A DNA stretch of 7,574 bases from Acidobacteriaceae bacterium. Lineage in GTDB: Bacteria; Acidobacteriota; Terriglobia; Terriglobales; Acidobacteriaceae. The stretch's first letter is position 1. Each line of letters starts with the position of its first letter. The position numbers were made by a program, and so were the translations under genes. Below, piece by piece: positions 1-6,646 of this stretch. Under the pieces are notes generated by a model. That model had not been told where the DNA came from and ran no database searches. It saw only the letters and a program-made list of their open reading frames with translations. The stretch lies in assembly GCA_003166055.1 (NCBI GenBank), contig PMWR01000181.1:1-7574 (forward strand). The letters are read 5' to 3'.

Positions 1-14
1 CTAATCCCTGTTTT

Positions 15-842
15 TCACCAACTATGCAGCCACTCCTCATCCCGCCCAATCCGCACCGGCGCGCGGAACAGCTCACTCAACCGCGCCTCTGTAAGCAGCT
101 CCTCGCGCGGCCCGTCCCCCACAATCCGCCCGCCCCTCATCAGGATCACGCGCTCAATCTCCGGCAGAATATCGCCCAGGTGGTGCGTCACCAGCACCAG
201 CCCCGTTCCCTCCTGCGCCAGCCTGCGCAGCGTCTCGCGGAGTTCGCGCTGCGCCGCCAAATCCAGCGCGTTCGAGGGCTCGTCCAGCAGCAATTGCCGC
301 GGCCTGTGCACCAGCGCCCGCGCAATCATGATCCGCCGCTTCTCGCCTGCCGACATCTGGCCCACCATCTGCCCCGCCAGGTGCCAGGCCTCCATCCGCT
401 CCAGCGCTTCCCGCGCCCGCTCCCGCATCTCGGCAGTCACGTGTAAATTCGGCCATAACGTCGACGCCGAAAAGAAACCCGCGATCACCGCGTCCAGCCC
501 GGTGGTCACCGCCGTCCGTTCTCCCGGCAATTCACCCGCCGGCCCAGTCGCCACCACTCCAAAATGCCTTCGCAACTCGGTCAGATCCCACCGCTCGCGC
601 CCGAAGATCCGCACCAACATTCCTGATCGCACAATGGGATACACCTGGCATGTCATCGCCATAATCAGCGTTGACTTCCCGCACCCGTTCGGCCCCAGGA
701 TCGCCACATGCTCCCCGGCGCGCACCGTCAGGTTCACGTCGTGCAGCACCACCCGCTCGCCGCGCGCCACATTCACATGCCGCAATTCCAGAAACTCTTT
801 GCGCCCAGCCAACTCCGCCTTGTCCGCGCCGCTCTTCGTCAT
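15..842 (-). CDS. ABC transporter ATP-binding protein (ModF/YlmA-like)
   Basis: Cytoplasmic ATPase subunit of an ABC system. It has the full nucleotide-binding set: Walker A GPNGCGKST (residues 50-58), signature MSAGE (163-167, a variant of LSGGQ), Walker B QLLLDEP ending near 189, and the H-loop LVTHH near 220. The stretch after the helical region (VIAGFF..STLWPN) resembles the ModF/YlmA group of single-domain ATPases; that subgroup is an inference. The frame continues upstream to an ATG at 896 (293 aa), but the ATG at 842 is preferred: a GGAG lies about 6 bases before it, nothing similar precedes 896, and the residues it removes do not look like an ABC domain. That gives 275 aa. No permease or binding protein is visible; a partner could lie beyond the left edge. 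It is divergent from argJ, with a 61-base gap if this start is right. Substrate unknown. Confidence 0.9.
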   Translation of the reverse strand: MTKSGADKAELAGRKEFLELRHVNVARGERVVLHDVNLTVRAGEHVAILGPNGCGKSTLIMAMTCQVYPIVRSGMLVRIFGRERWDLTELRRHFGVVATGPAGELPGERTAVTTGLDAVIAGFFSASTLWPNLHVTAEMRERAREALERMEAWHLAGQMVGQMSAGEKRRIMIARALVHRPRQLLLDEPSNALDLAAQRELRETLRRLAQEGTGLVLVTHHLGDILPEIERVILMRGGRIVGDGPREELLTEARLSELFRAPVRIGRDEEWLHSW

Positions 843-903
843 CCCAACTCCAGCTATCAATCCCCAACCTGCTAGATTAAATGGATTGGTCCCCATTCAA
901 GAT

Positions 904-2115
904 ATGTCTCAGGCCTCCCAATTCCTCATCCCCCGCGGCTTCCGCTTCGGCGCCACCACTGCCGGACTCAAAAAGAGCGGCCGCCCCGACTTCGCCCTCA
1001 TCGTAGCCGATCAGCCCGCCAGCGCCGCCGCCGCATTCACCGCCAACCGCGTCGTCGCCGCCCCGCTCATCCTGGACAAGCAGCATCTTTGCGCCACCGG
1101 CAGCATTGTCCGAGTCGTAGCCATCAATGCCGGCAACGCCAACTGTGCCGCCGGAGAAGCCGGCCTCGCCGCCGCGCGCGCCACCTGCGATGCCGCCGCA
1201 AGCGTCTTTGCCTGCCCCGCCGAACAGATTTTCCCCTCTTCCACCGGCATCATCGGAGTCCCGCTCCCGGCAGAAAAACTCATCGCCGCGCTGCCTGCTC
1301 TCTCCGCATCGCTGGGCTCTGAATTCGACCACTTCCAACAGGTAGCGCAAGCCATCCTCACCACCGACACGGTTGAGAAGACCGCCTTCTCCTGCCTCGA
1401 AGTCGGTGGGAAAGAAGTCCGCATCGCCGCCCTCTGCAAAGGCTCCGGCATGATCCATCCCCAGCTCGTGCCGCACGCCACCATGCTGGTCTACATCCTC
1501 ACCGATGCGGACCTCTCGCCCGCCGTCCTCGACACCTACCTCCGCGCATCCATCGAAGTCAGTTTCAACCGCATCTCCGTCGACGGGGACACTTCCACCA
1601 ACGACACGGTCCTGCTGCTCGCCTCCGGAGCCAGCGGCGCGGCAGTCGGCGCAGGCAATGCTGAATTCGCCATAGCCCTCACCCAGGTCTGCACCTCGCT
1701 CGCCCGCCAGATCGTTGCCGACGGTGAAGGCATCACCCACGTCGTCGAACTCCGCATCGACGGCGCGAAGGATGACGCCGACGCCCTCAAAATCGCCAAA
1801 GCCATCGCCCACTCTCCGCTGGTCAAGACCGCGTGGGCCGGCGCCGATCCCAACTGGGGACGCCTCGTCGCCGCCATCGGCTACTCCGGCGCGGCCATCG
1901 ACCCCAACCGCATCGACATCCGGTTCGGCGACATCCCCATCTGCCTCAACGGCGGACGCGCCCCTGAATTCGATGAGGTCAGCGCCCATGCCTACATCGC
2001 CCAGCCCGAGTTCGTCATCAACATCCAACTCCATCAGGGCCAAGGCAGTTGCGTCTTCTGGACCACCGACCTCACCGTCCAGTACATCCACATCAACGCC
2101 GATTACTCCACCTAG
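904..2115 (+). CDS. argJ: Glutamate N-acetyltransferase / amino-acid N-acetyltransferase ArgJ
   Basis: Ornithine acetyltransferase of the cyclic arginine pathway. It moves acetyl from N-acetylornithine to glutamate, and in bifunctional forms also acetylates glutamate from acetyl-CoA. At 403 aa it has the normal family length. Visible hallmarks are AINAGNANC (about 76-84), SSTGIIG, KGSGMIHP, and the self-cleavage site HATML, where Thr193 would become the new N-terminus and nucleophile of the beta chain. Further on come FNRISVDGDTSTNDT, DPNWGR and the C-terminal INADYST. The family GCDLT motif near the C-terminus reads TTDLT here. The frame is open far upstream (from 328), but that part is the antisense of the ABC gene; the ATG at 904 starts where ArgJ homology starts. 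Shine-Dalgarno pairing is weak, and a TTG at 886 is an alternative start. No other arg genes are in view. Whether it is mono- or bifunctional cannot be read from sequence. Confidence 0.96.
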   Translation: MSQASQFLIPRGFRFGATTAGLKKSGRPDFALIVADQPASAAAAFTANRVVAAPLILDKQHLCATGSIVRVVAINAGNANCAAGEAGLAAARATCDAAASVFACPAEQIFPSSTGIIGVPLPAEKLIAALPALSASLGSEFDHFQQVAQAILTTDTVEKTAFSCLEVGGKEVRIAALCKGSGMIHPQLVPHATMLVYILTDADLSPAVLDTYLRASIEVSFNRISVDGDTSTNDTVLLLASGASGAAVGAGNAEFAIALTQVCTSLARQIVADGEGITHVVELRIDGAKDDADALKIAKAIAHSPLVKTAWAGADPNWGRLVAAIGYSGAAIDPNRIDIRFGDIPICLNGGRAPEFDEVSAHAYIAQPEFVINIQLHQGQGSCVFWTTDLTVQYIHINADYST

Positions 2116-2181
2116 CCGGCAACCGGTCGCGGTGCTTCACGCTCCTCTCCATGGAATCCGCATTGCATACGAATCCAATAC

Positions 2182-2210
2182 GTCGGTAACACTCGATCCC
2201 CGTTTACAAT
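2182..2210 (+). promoter_or_regulatory. Possible promoter ahead of the E1-alpha-like gene
   Basis: The 123-base gap between argJ and the next gene contains TACAAT at 2205-2210, a five-of-six match to the -10 consensus, 28 bases before the ATG. The matching -35 region near 2182-2187 (gtcggt) is poor. The gap is less GC-rich than its surroundings. This suggests the gene may be transcribed separately from argJ, but the call rests on one hexamer. Confidence 0.25.
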
Positions 2211-2238
2211 CACAATTACTGGAGAGCCGCCACAACCG

Positions 2239-3093
2239 ATGCCCCCTGAAACCAGGACAAATGCCGCGCCCACGGCCGGATCAACGTCCGTCCATAATGG
2301 ATTCTCGCTCATCTCCAATGACAAGCTGATCGCCCTCTACTCCCACCTGCTCAAGTCCCGCATGCTTGAAGAATCCGCCCGCATCCTATTACAAGCAAAT
2401 GATTTCAACACCGCCATCTACGGCGCGCTGGGCCACGAAGCGTCTGTCGTCGGTGTCGCCATCGACCTTGGCCCGAAAGACACCATCGCCCCTTCCCACT
2501 TCGATTGCACCACCAGCCTTCTTCGCGGCGCGTCGCTTGAAAAGATCGTTGCCTGCCTCAGCGCCCGCGCCGCCAAGACCCGCCGGCTCAGCCTCAAACG
2601 CGCCGTCGCCGCCGCCGAAACCAACCGCAAAAAGAAGAACGGCAAGATCGTCGTTGCCTTCGCCGCGGAAAATGCCGCATCCCACGATGCCTGGCATGAG
2701 GCCATGCATGCCGCCCGCACCCGCAGGCTGCCCATGATTTTCGTCTCCCACCTGCGCCACCCCGGCAAGTTTGAAAGTGCCTCCGTCCACGCCGAGGTCG
2801 AAGACGTTGCCCTCAAAACCAGGGAATTCCACTTCCCCGTCATCCCCGTCGACGGCAATGACGTGGTGGCCGTCTACCGCGTAGCCACCGAGTCCATCAC
2901 CCACGCGCGCATGCGCCATTCGGCCACACTCATCGAGTGCCATCTCTGGGATGGCGACGACCCCATCCTGAAAATGGAGAAGTACCTCAAGCGCAAAGGC
3001 CTGTTCACGCCAAAGCTCAAACGAAATATAGCCGCCGCCTTCACCCGTGAACTCGACGCAGCCCTGCGCGCTGCCGCAAACAAGCGCAAATAA
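2239..3093 (+). CDS. E1-alpha-like (2-oxoacid dehydrogenase family) protein lacking the ThDP motif
   Basis: The 284-aa product resembles the alpha subunit of pyruvate/branched-chain 2-oxoacid dehydrogenase E1. The N-terminal part has LYSHLLKSRMLEE (33-45), YGALGHEASVVGVA (61-74) and a SLLRGAS stretch. The C-terminal part has VDGNDVVAVYRVATESI (204-220), TLIE and DDPILKMEKYLKRKGL (240-255). Key parts of the fold's active site are missing. The GDG that binds thiamine diphosphate-Mg reads AAENA (142-146), before the retained HEA (153-155). The Gly-rich stretch normally before it is replaced by a basic Ala/Lys/Arg linker (109-134). The Tyr-Arg/His-Ser loop near the C-terminus is deleted between TLIEC and DDPILK. 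Normal E1 alpha is about 320-370 aa. Reading frame and codon use are intact, so it looks like a maintained protein rather than a pseudogene. No E1 beta, E2 or E3 gene is adjacent. GGAGAG lies 12 bases before the ATG. Function unknown; thiamine catalysis is unlikely. Confidence 0.82.
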   Translation: MPPETRTNAAPTAGSTSVHNGFSLISNDKLIALYSHLLKSRMLEESARILLQANDFNTAIYGALGHEASVVGVAIDLGPKDTIAPSHFDCTTSLLRGASLEKIVACLSARAAKTRRLSLKRAVAAAETNRKKKNGKIVVAFAAENAASHDAWHEAMHAARTRRLPMIFVSHLRHPGKFESASVHAEVEDVALKTREFHFPVIPVDGNDVVAVYRVATESITHARMRHSATLIECHLWDGDDPILKMEKYLKRKGLFTPKLKRNIAAAFTRELDAALRAAANKRK

Positions 3094-3120
3094 TCCTGCC
3101 CACTAAAATGTGAAGAGTTG

Positions 3121-4095
3121 TTACCGCGCCCGAGGATGCGTCCGGTCGTACACCACCGTCAATTGCGACGTAGTGAGCTGTGTATACCGCTGCGTCGTCG
3201 ACAGCCGTTCATGCCCCAGCAGCTCCTGAATCGCGCGCAGATCCGCTCCTTCTTCCAGCAGATGCGTGCCAAACGCATGCCGAAACGTATGCGGATGCAC
3301 ATCTCCTGAAAGCCCGCGCAAGACTGCGATACGCTTCACAATGCGCCCCACGCTGCGTGTGGTCAATCGCGCCTGGCTCCGCGCCTTCGTCAGCCCACGC
3401 AATTGCAGATTCACAAACAACGCCGGCGTCGCTGCTCGCTTATCCCCGCCCACCGCGGCCAGCAGCGCCGACCGCTCCGCAAGATACGCCCGCAGCGCCT
3501 GCGCCGCGGCATCGCCCAACGGCACGTATCGCTGCTTTTGTCCTTTGCCGCGCACCAGCACCGCCTCGTTAGCCCAATGAATGTCGTCCAGGTTCAGCCC
3601 CGTAAGCTCCGCATTTCGAATCCCGCACCCGTACAGCATTTCCAGGATCGCCTTGTCTCGTGCCGGCCAGCTCGCCGCATCCTTGCTCACCGAATCGACC
3701 ACCCGATTCATCTGCTCAATCGACGGCACGCGCGGCAAATGCTTAGGCAGCCGCGGTGTCGCGACGAGTGAAGCCGCGTTCTGTTCCACTTTTCCCGCGC
3801 GCGCCAGCCACTTGAACCAGCTTCGAATCGCCGCCAGCGCCCGCGCCGCCGACGCCTTTGAAAGCCCGCGCTCATACAGCGTTCCCAGATACGCGCGAAT
3901 ATGCGTGTGCTCAATCTGGTCCACGCTCTGGCTCTTGCCGTAGTGCTCCGCGATGAACGCAGCAAACCCATGCAACTCCCGCTGATACGCGCGCAGCGTG
4001 TGCACCGATGCCCCGCGCTCGTTGGTCAGCATGGTCAGATACTCGTGCACCAGCGAGGTCAGCGACACATCGACGCCGGCGGCCAGCCCACTCAT
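3121..4095 (-). CDS. xerC: Tyrosine recombinase XerC-like
   Basis: Site-specific recombinase of the phage-integrase family, 324 aa. It has an N-terminal SAM-like core-binding domain (about 10-100) and a C-terminal catalytic domain. The full catalytic set is present: Arg160 (GCGIRNAEL), Lys184 (VRGKGQKQR), His269 and Arg272 (HPHTFRH), His295 ([11 protein letters not shown]) and the nucleophile Tyr304. The C-terminal [10 protein letters not shown] matches XerC better than XerD. XerC normally works with XerD at the chromosomal dif site to resolve chromosome dimers. The ATG overlaps the upstream recombinase's stop as ATGA, and AAGGA (4102-4106) sits 6 bases ahead, so translation is probably coupled. 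It ends 27 bases from the converging E1-alpha-like gene, with no obvious terminator between. A dedicated role in a mobile element cannot be excluded. Confidence 0.93.
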   Translation of the reverse strand: MSGLAAGVDVSLTSLVHEYLTMLTNERGASVHTLRAYQRELHGFAAFIAEHYGKSQSVDQIEHTHIRAYLGTLYERGLSKASAARALAAIRSWFKWLARAGKVEQNAASLVATPRLPKHLPRVPSIEQMNRVVDSVSKDAASWPARDKAILEMLYGCGIRNAELTGLNLDDIHWANEAVLVRGKGQKQRYVPLGDAAAQALRAYLAERSALLAAVGGDKRAATPALFVNLQLRGLTKARSQARLTTRSVGRIVKRIAVLRGLSGDVHPHTFRHAFGTHLLEEGADLRAIQELLGHERLSTTQRYTQLTTSQLTVVYDRTHPRAR

Positions 4096-5135
4096 GCGAT
4101 TTCCTTGCGCGAACCCGCACGCGGCACAAGACGCAGCCCTGCGCTCTTCTCCTGAAGCGCCTCAGCCTCTTCCGGCCTCCGCGTCGCGCGCGGATGATGT
4201 TCGCGATGCACCGCCTTCAGCCGTCCCAGCGCCAGGTGAGTATAGATTTGCGTCGTTGAAATATCCGCGTGGCCTAGAATCAGCTGCACGCTGCGCAGGT
4301 CCGCGCCATGTTCCACCATGTGCGTTGCGCAACTGTGCCGCAGTTGGTGCGGGCTGGCGGTTCCGCTTGCCGTCTTCACCAGGTGCCACACCCACTGCCG
4401 CGTCAACGGCATCCCACGCAACGAGAGAAACAGGCTTGTGCCCTGCTCTCGCTGCACATGCACCCTGCGTACCGAATTAATGCGGGCCAAATGCGGCCGC
4501 CCCTCGCGCAGATACTCGTTCAGCGCATCGACAGCGGAGCGCCCCAGCGGCACAATGCGTTCTTTGTCACCCTTGCCGCGCACATGCGCGCGCCCCTCAT
4601 CCAGCGCCAAATCGCCCGTCGAAAGCGCCGTCACTTCGGAGACTCGCAGCCCGCCCGCATAAAGCAGTTCCAGAATCGCGTGATCGCGCAGCGCCGTAGC
4701 TCGTGCCTGTGGATGATGCGCGGCCATTCCGCTCCGCTCCAACATCTCCGCCACCTCCAGCTCGGCCAGCGACTTCGGCAACACCTTCCACGACTTCGGC
4801 GACTCGATATTGATGGTCGGATCGTGATGGATTCTGCGATCCAGCAGCAGCCATTTGTAAAAACCCCGCAGGCAGCTCAACTTGCGCGCCACCGACCGCG
4901 ACTCGATCCCGTGGTCGCGCAGATGCTCAAGGAATGCAGCTACATCCTGTTGCGCCGCCGTCAACAGCACACCATGCCGGCCTTCAATGAATTCGGCGAA
5001 AGACTTGAGGTCGCCGTCGTAGGCCTCGCAGGTAAGAGGGCGCAGCCCCTTTTCCACGCGCAGATACGCCGTGTAGCCCTTCATGAGCGGAAGATTGCGT
5101 GCACTGTCCACACCATCGATTATCCGCGTCTTCAA
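4092..5135 (-). CDS. xerD: Tyrosine recombinase XerD-like
   Basis: Tyrosine recombinase, 347 aa from a TTG start. The core-binding domain covers about 18-105 and the catalytic domain about 125-310. Catalytic residues are Arg164 (GGLRVSE), Lys188 (RGKGDKER), His263 and Arg266 (SPHQLRH), His289 ([10 protein letters not shown]) and Tyr298 (IYTHL). The segment [12 protein letters not shown] closely follows the XerD C-terminus. About 31 extra, charged residues follow it (RRPEEAEAL... to the end), which is unusual for a roughly 300-aa family. The start is uncertain: TTG at 5135, GTG at 5111 and ATG at 5084 are all in frame without a strong Shine-Dalgarno. The ATG would cut into the first helix of the core-binding domain, so an upstream start is favoured. 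It is the first gene of a two-gene unit with the XerC-like gene. The expected job is chromosome dimer resolution at dif; no dif-like site was recognised in the window. Confidence 0.92.
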   Translation of the reverse strand: MKTRIIDGVDSARNLPLMKGYTAYLRVEKGLRPLTCEAYDGDLKSFAEFIEGRHGVLLTAAQQDVAAFLEHLRDHGIESRSVARKLSCLRGFYKWLLLDRRIHHDPTINIESPKSWKVLPKSLAELEVAEMLERSGMAAHHPQARATALRDHAILELLYAGGLRVSEVTALSTGDLALDEGRAHVRGKGDKERIVPLGRSAVDALNEYLREGRPHLARINSVRRVHVQREQGTSLFLSLRGMPLTRQWVWHLVKTASGTASPHQLRHSCATHMVEHGADLRSVQLILGHADISTTQIYTHLALGRLKAVHREHHPRATRRPEEAEALQEKSAGLRLVPRAGSRKEIA

Positions 5136-5351
5136 CCCGTCCGAACCGCCTGCGCGTCTCTTACCGAACCTCGTTCATCAAGGAATCAACTTCATCACCC
5201 CGCCCAAAACTCAATGTTTGTAATAGTTCGTGCACCTCTCATCAAACCTTCATGTGCAAAATCACCCCATCTTGAAGGAGAATGATATGCGGGCGAAGTT
5301 CCCCCCGCATTGAGGAACGATTGACACCGACACACATCGATATTCACAAAT
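5136..5351. other. Gene-free stretch upstream of xerD and the HAD remnant
   Basis: No protein-like reading frame is seen on either strand. Besides the candidate xerDC promoter, a good ribosome-binding sequence (GAAGGAG, 5274-5280) is followed by ATGs at 5282 and 5287. The first opens a 72-codon frame without recognisable content and the second stops after eight codons. This may be the decayed start region of the HAD gene whose fragment follows in another frame. Confidence 0.45.
5217..5245 (-). promoter_or_regulatory. Candidate promoter of the xerD-xerC unit
   Basis: On the minus strand, TTGATG (5240-5245) and TACAAA (5217-5222) are separated by 17 bases. Each matches four of six sigma-70 consensus positions. 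The pair lies about 82 bases upstream of the TTG start, in a locally AT-richer stretch. Only the motif match and position support it. Confidence 0.3.
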
Positions 5352-5447
5352 GGACGGCCCCGGGAGTTCGATCGGCTGGTTTTCGACAGCAATCCCAGTG
5401 TGGCCGTCTTCGATTGCGATGGAACGCTCTGGAGCGGCGACGCGGGC
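5352..5447 (+). pseudogene. Remnant of a HAD-superfamily phosphatase (N-terminal motif I only)
   Basis: In the frame open from 5325 to 5561 the translation contains VAVFDCDGTLWSGDAG (5400-5447). This is the classic HAD motif I, DxDGT, with the catalytic aspartates at 5412-5414 and 5418-5420. The preceding EFDRLV..SNPS is typical of the N-terminus of phosphoserine-phosphatase-like HAD hydrolases. After SGDAG the similarity stops in this frame. A one-base shift would give GLGFMPDF, which could be a few more residues of the same family. No in-frame ATG exists and motifs II-IV are absent, so this is a truncated, non-functional fragment. Its right end meets the decayed IS200-type transposase on the opposite strand, which suggests that insertion followed by deletion removed the rest. 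Confidence 0.72.
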
Positions 5448-5469
5448 TTGGATTCATGCCAGACTTTAG

Positions 5470-5582
5470 TCCGCCCAGGTGCTGCGACAGCTTTTCGTAG
5501 AGCGTCTTTCTGCCGAATTTGCGAAAATCACAGGGTACTTGCAGTCCCATTTCGTGTGACTTAAGTTCTCATACTCGTCCAT
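5470..5582 (-). pseudogene. tnpA: Frameshifted 5' fragment of an IS200/IS605-family TnpA transposase
   Basis: From the ATG at 5582 the minus strand encodes MDEYENLSHTKWDCKYPVIF (to 5523), nearly the standard N-terminus of IS200-type TnpA (SLSHTKWDCKYHVVF). The homology then resumes in another frame as GRKTLYEKLSQHLGG (to about 5470), matching RRKTLYGQLRRHLGE. About four bases are missing between the blocks compared with the family, so the gene is frameshifted. Only about 38 of the usual 130-150 codons remain; the HUH motif and catalytic tyrosine are lost. A strong ribosome-binding sequence, GAGGAGG, precedes the ATG. Intact IS200 elements move as single strands through end hairpins, without inverted repeats; this copy cannot transpose on its own. 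Confidence 0.85.
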
Positions 5583-5655
5583 CCGAATATTCCTCCTCAC
5601 GTGCTTGGCGGCTCACGTTCTGGAGTTTCTTGGATTGACTCCCTGAAATGTCAAA

Positions 5656-5685
5656 CCTCCACTGACGCCCCGTCAGTGCCGGAGG
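5656..5685 (-). repeat. Hairpin, possible IS200-type left-end palindrome
   Basis: CACTGACG (5660-5667) and CGTCAGTG (5671-5678) form a perfect 8-bp stem with a three-base loop. It is extended by CCTC/GAGG (5656-5659 with 5682-5685) across a three-base bulge. It lies about 75 bases upstream of the tnpA-remnant ATG, where IS200/IS605 elements carry the imperfect palindrome that TnpA binds. An alternative is a transcription terminator for the RidA gene that ends at 5750, but no good U-run follows the stem on that strand. The exact IS end cannot be placed. Confidence 0.5.
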
Positions 5686-5749
5686 ATGTCCCGGATTTGG
5701 CTAGAAATTCATCACGAATCGAAAAACTTTCTCATTGCCGCGTCAGTGC

Positions 5750-6283
5750 TTATTGATTCTGAGGATGAGGAGATTCTCCGGCCTCGCCGTCGGCATTGGA
5801 GCCGTCGCCAGTCTGGAACATGGCGATCGCTTCAATCTCGACGAGCAGTTCCGGCCGGCACAGCTTGGCCTGGATGCCTGTTGATGCAGGAAGGGGATCG
5901 AGGCCCTGCTCGCGAAAGAATGCACTACGTTCTTCGTTGAAGACCTCGTAGTCCCGGTCAATGTCTCTCAGGTAGCAACTGGTGCGCACGATATCGTGCC
6001 AGGTACAGCCTTCGCTTGCGAGAAGTCCAGTGATGTTGGCGAAAGTGCGGCGGATCTGGCCACGGAAATCGCCGATATGCACGCTGTTCCCATGCTCATC
6101 AATGGAAGCAGTTCCGGAGATAAGCAAAATGACAAGGCCATTGAGATCGATCCTCATTCCACGCGAGAAGGCGCTCGGCTTGGCGTAGCTGAATGCCTCG
6201 TTGAGGACGTCGTGGTTGGAGATCGCGCGTTTTTTCACGGGAGAACCTCCCAAATTTCTCGCTATCTCTGCAAGTGTATTCAT
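5750..6283 (-). CDS. RidA/YjgF/UK114-family protein without the key arginine
   Basis: Small cytoplasmic Rid-fold protein, 177 aa. The domain covers about residues 30-156, with VILLISGTASID, the helix RRTFANITGLLASEG (78-92), SCYLRDI and VEIEAIAMF (148-156). RidA proper hydrolyses reactive enamine/imine intermediates using an Arg in the PAR motif (Arg105 in E. coli). At the aligned position, with equal spacing to EIEA, this protein has Ser134 (PASTG), so it probably belongs to a Rid subfamily without that deaminase activity. The N-terminal (about 28 aa) and C-terminal (about 21 aa, acidic/polar) extensions make it longer than the usual 125-130 aa. The frame can begin at a TTG at 6289, but AGGAG is 8 bases from the ATG at 6283 and only 2 from the TTG, so the ATG is chosen. 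Substrate unknown; divergent from the GH35 gene. Confidence 0.88.
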   Translation of the reverse strand: MNTLAEIARNLGGSPVKKRAISNHDVLNEAFSYAKPSAFSRGMRIDLNGLVILLISGTASIDEHGNSVHIGDFRGQIRRTFANITGLLASEGCTWHDIVRTSCYLRDIDRDYEVFNEERSAFFREQGLDPLPASTGIQAKLCRPELLVEIEAIAMFQTGDGSNADGEAGESPHPQNQ

Positions 6284-6322
6284 CGGCAAATCTCCTGACA
6301 GTCGGTAATTCGTATGAAAGAG

Positions 6323-6353
6323 CTCATTTTGAACCGAATACCTCTCATTTGAA
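6323..6353. repeat. Direct repeat CTCATTT(T)GAA upstream of the RidA-like gene
   Basis: CTCATTTTGAA (6323-6333) and CTCATTTGAA (6344-6353) lie about 21 bases apart, two helical turns, 40-70 bases upstream of the RidA-like ATG. The spacing would suit a protein binding one face of the DNA. Binding is inference from position and spacing. Confidence 0.4.
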
Positions 6354-6393
6354 GGGCCAGTCCTCCATCGGGCCGCCCTCCCGCGCGCAGCGT

Positions 6394-6423
6394 CTCAAGT
6401 TGGTTGGCCGCTGCAGACTTGAG
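6394..6423. repeat. Inverted repeat CTCAAGT-N16-ACTTGAG
   Basis: A perfect 7-bp inverted repeat with a 16-base spacer (6401-6416) sits in the divergent promoter region. It could be an operator for a dimeric regulator of either flanking gene. Arms of this length occur by chance now and then, so support is modest. Confidence 0.35.
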
Positions 6424-6646
6424 CAACTCGACAGGCTTACGCTGAGGTAACGGGACCAGCAATGAAGAAGCCTAGCACAAAGGCTGGTCGGACTGGAAAA
6501 CTGCGCGATTGGCAGTCTGAATTGAGTCGCAGTGCGAAGGGTCCGGCGCGAACAATGTGATAACCTTTTCGACCTACTGCAATCAGAGACCTGCGGTCGT
6601 TTCGATCTCAGTCGATTGGAGCAGCGTTTCGATGAGTGGGAGAAGG

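Larger units (their letters stand above)
6284..6646. other. Divergent intergenic region between the RidA-like and GH35 genes
   Basis: About 350 bases with no protein that can be supported. Short frames exist (a 60-codon minus-strand frame ending at 6280 and a 32-codon plus-strand frame from the ATG at 6462), but neither resembles a known family or has good initiation signals. The region should hold both promoters. It contains direct repeats at 6323-6353 and an inverted repeat at 6394-6423, listed separately, but no confident -35/-10 pair was identified. Confidence 0.5.

Noticed and set aside
328..903. Long N-terminal extension of the argJ frame (192 codons)
   Set aside because: It is the antisense of the ABC ATPase gene, has no family similarity, and ArgJ homology begins exactly at the ATG at 904.
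877..2091. 404-codon minus-strand frame over argJ
   Set aside because: Gly/Asp/Val-rich translation typical of the complement of a GC-rich gene; the opposite strand is a clear ArgJ.
3094..3120. Bidirectional terminator between the E1-alpha-like and xerC genes
   Set aside because: The 27 bases contain no stem-loop that could be drawn.
4308..5285. 325-codon plus-strand frame over the XerD gene
   Set aside because: His/Arg/Gln-rich shadow of a well-supported recombinase, with no recognisable domain.
5136..5350. dif site for XerCD near the recombinase genes
   Set aside because: No 11-6-11 arm structure resembling dif was recognised here or elsewhere in the window.
5282..5500. 72-codon plus-strand frame with a good ribosome-binding sequence
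   Set aside because: The real protein similarity (HAD motif I) is in a different frame of the same strand, and the 72-residue product is not protein-like. The signal is more likely left over from the decayed gene.
5656..5685. Rho-independent terminator for the RidA-like gene
   Set aside because: On the minus strand the stem is followed by TTTGACATTT rather than a U-run, and the position fits an IS200 end better. It remains an alternative.
6280..6462. 60-codon minus-strand frame upstream of the RidA-like gene
   Set aside because: No recognisable similarity. It runs through the RidA-like gene's ribosome-binding site and start.
6462..6560. Possible 32-aa peptide MKKPSTKAGRTGK...
   Set aside because: The Shine-Dalgarno is poor (GAGG 14 bases away), there is no family match, and it lies in a promoter region.
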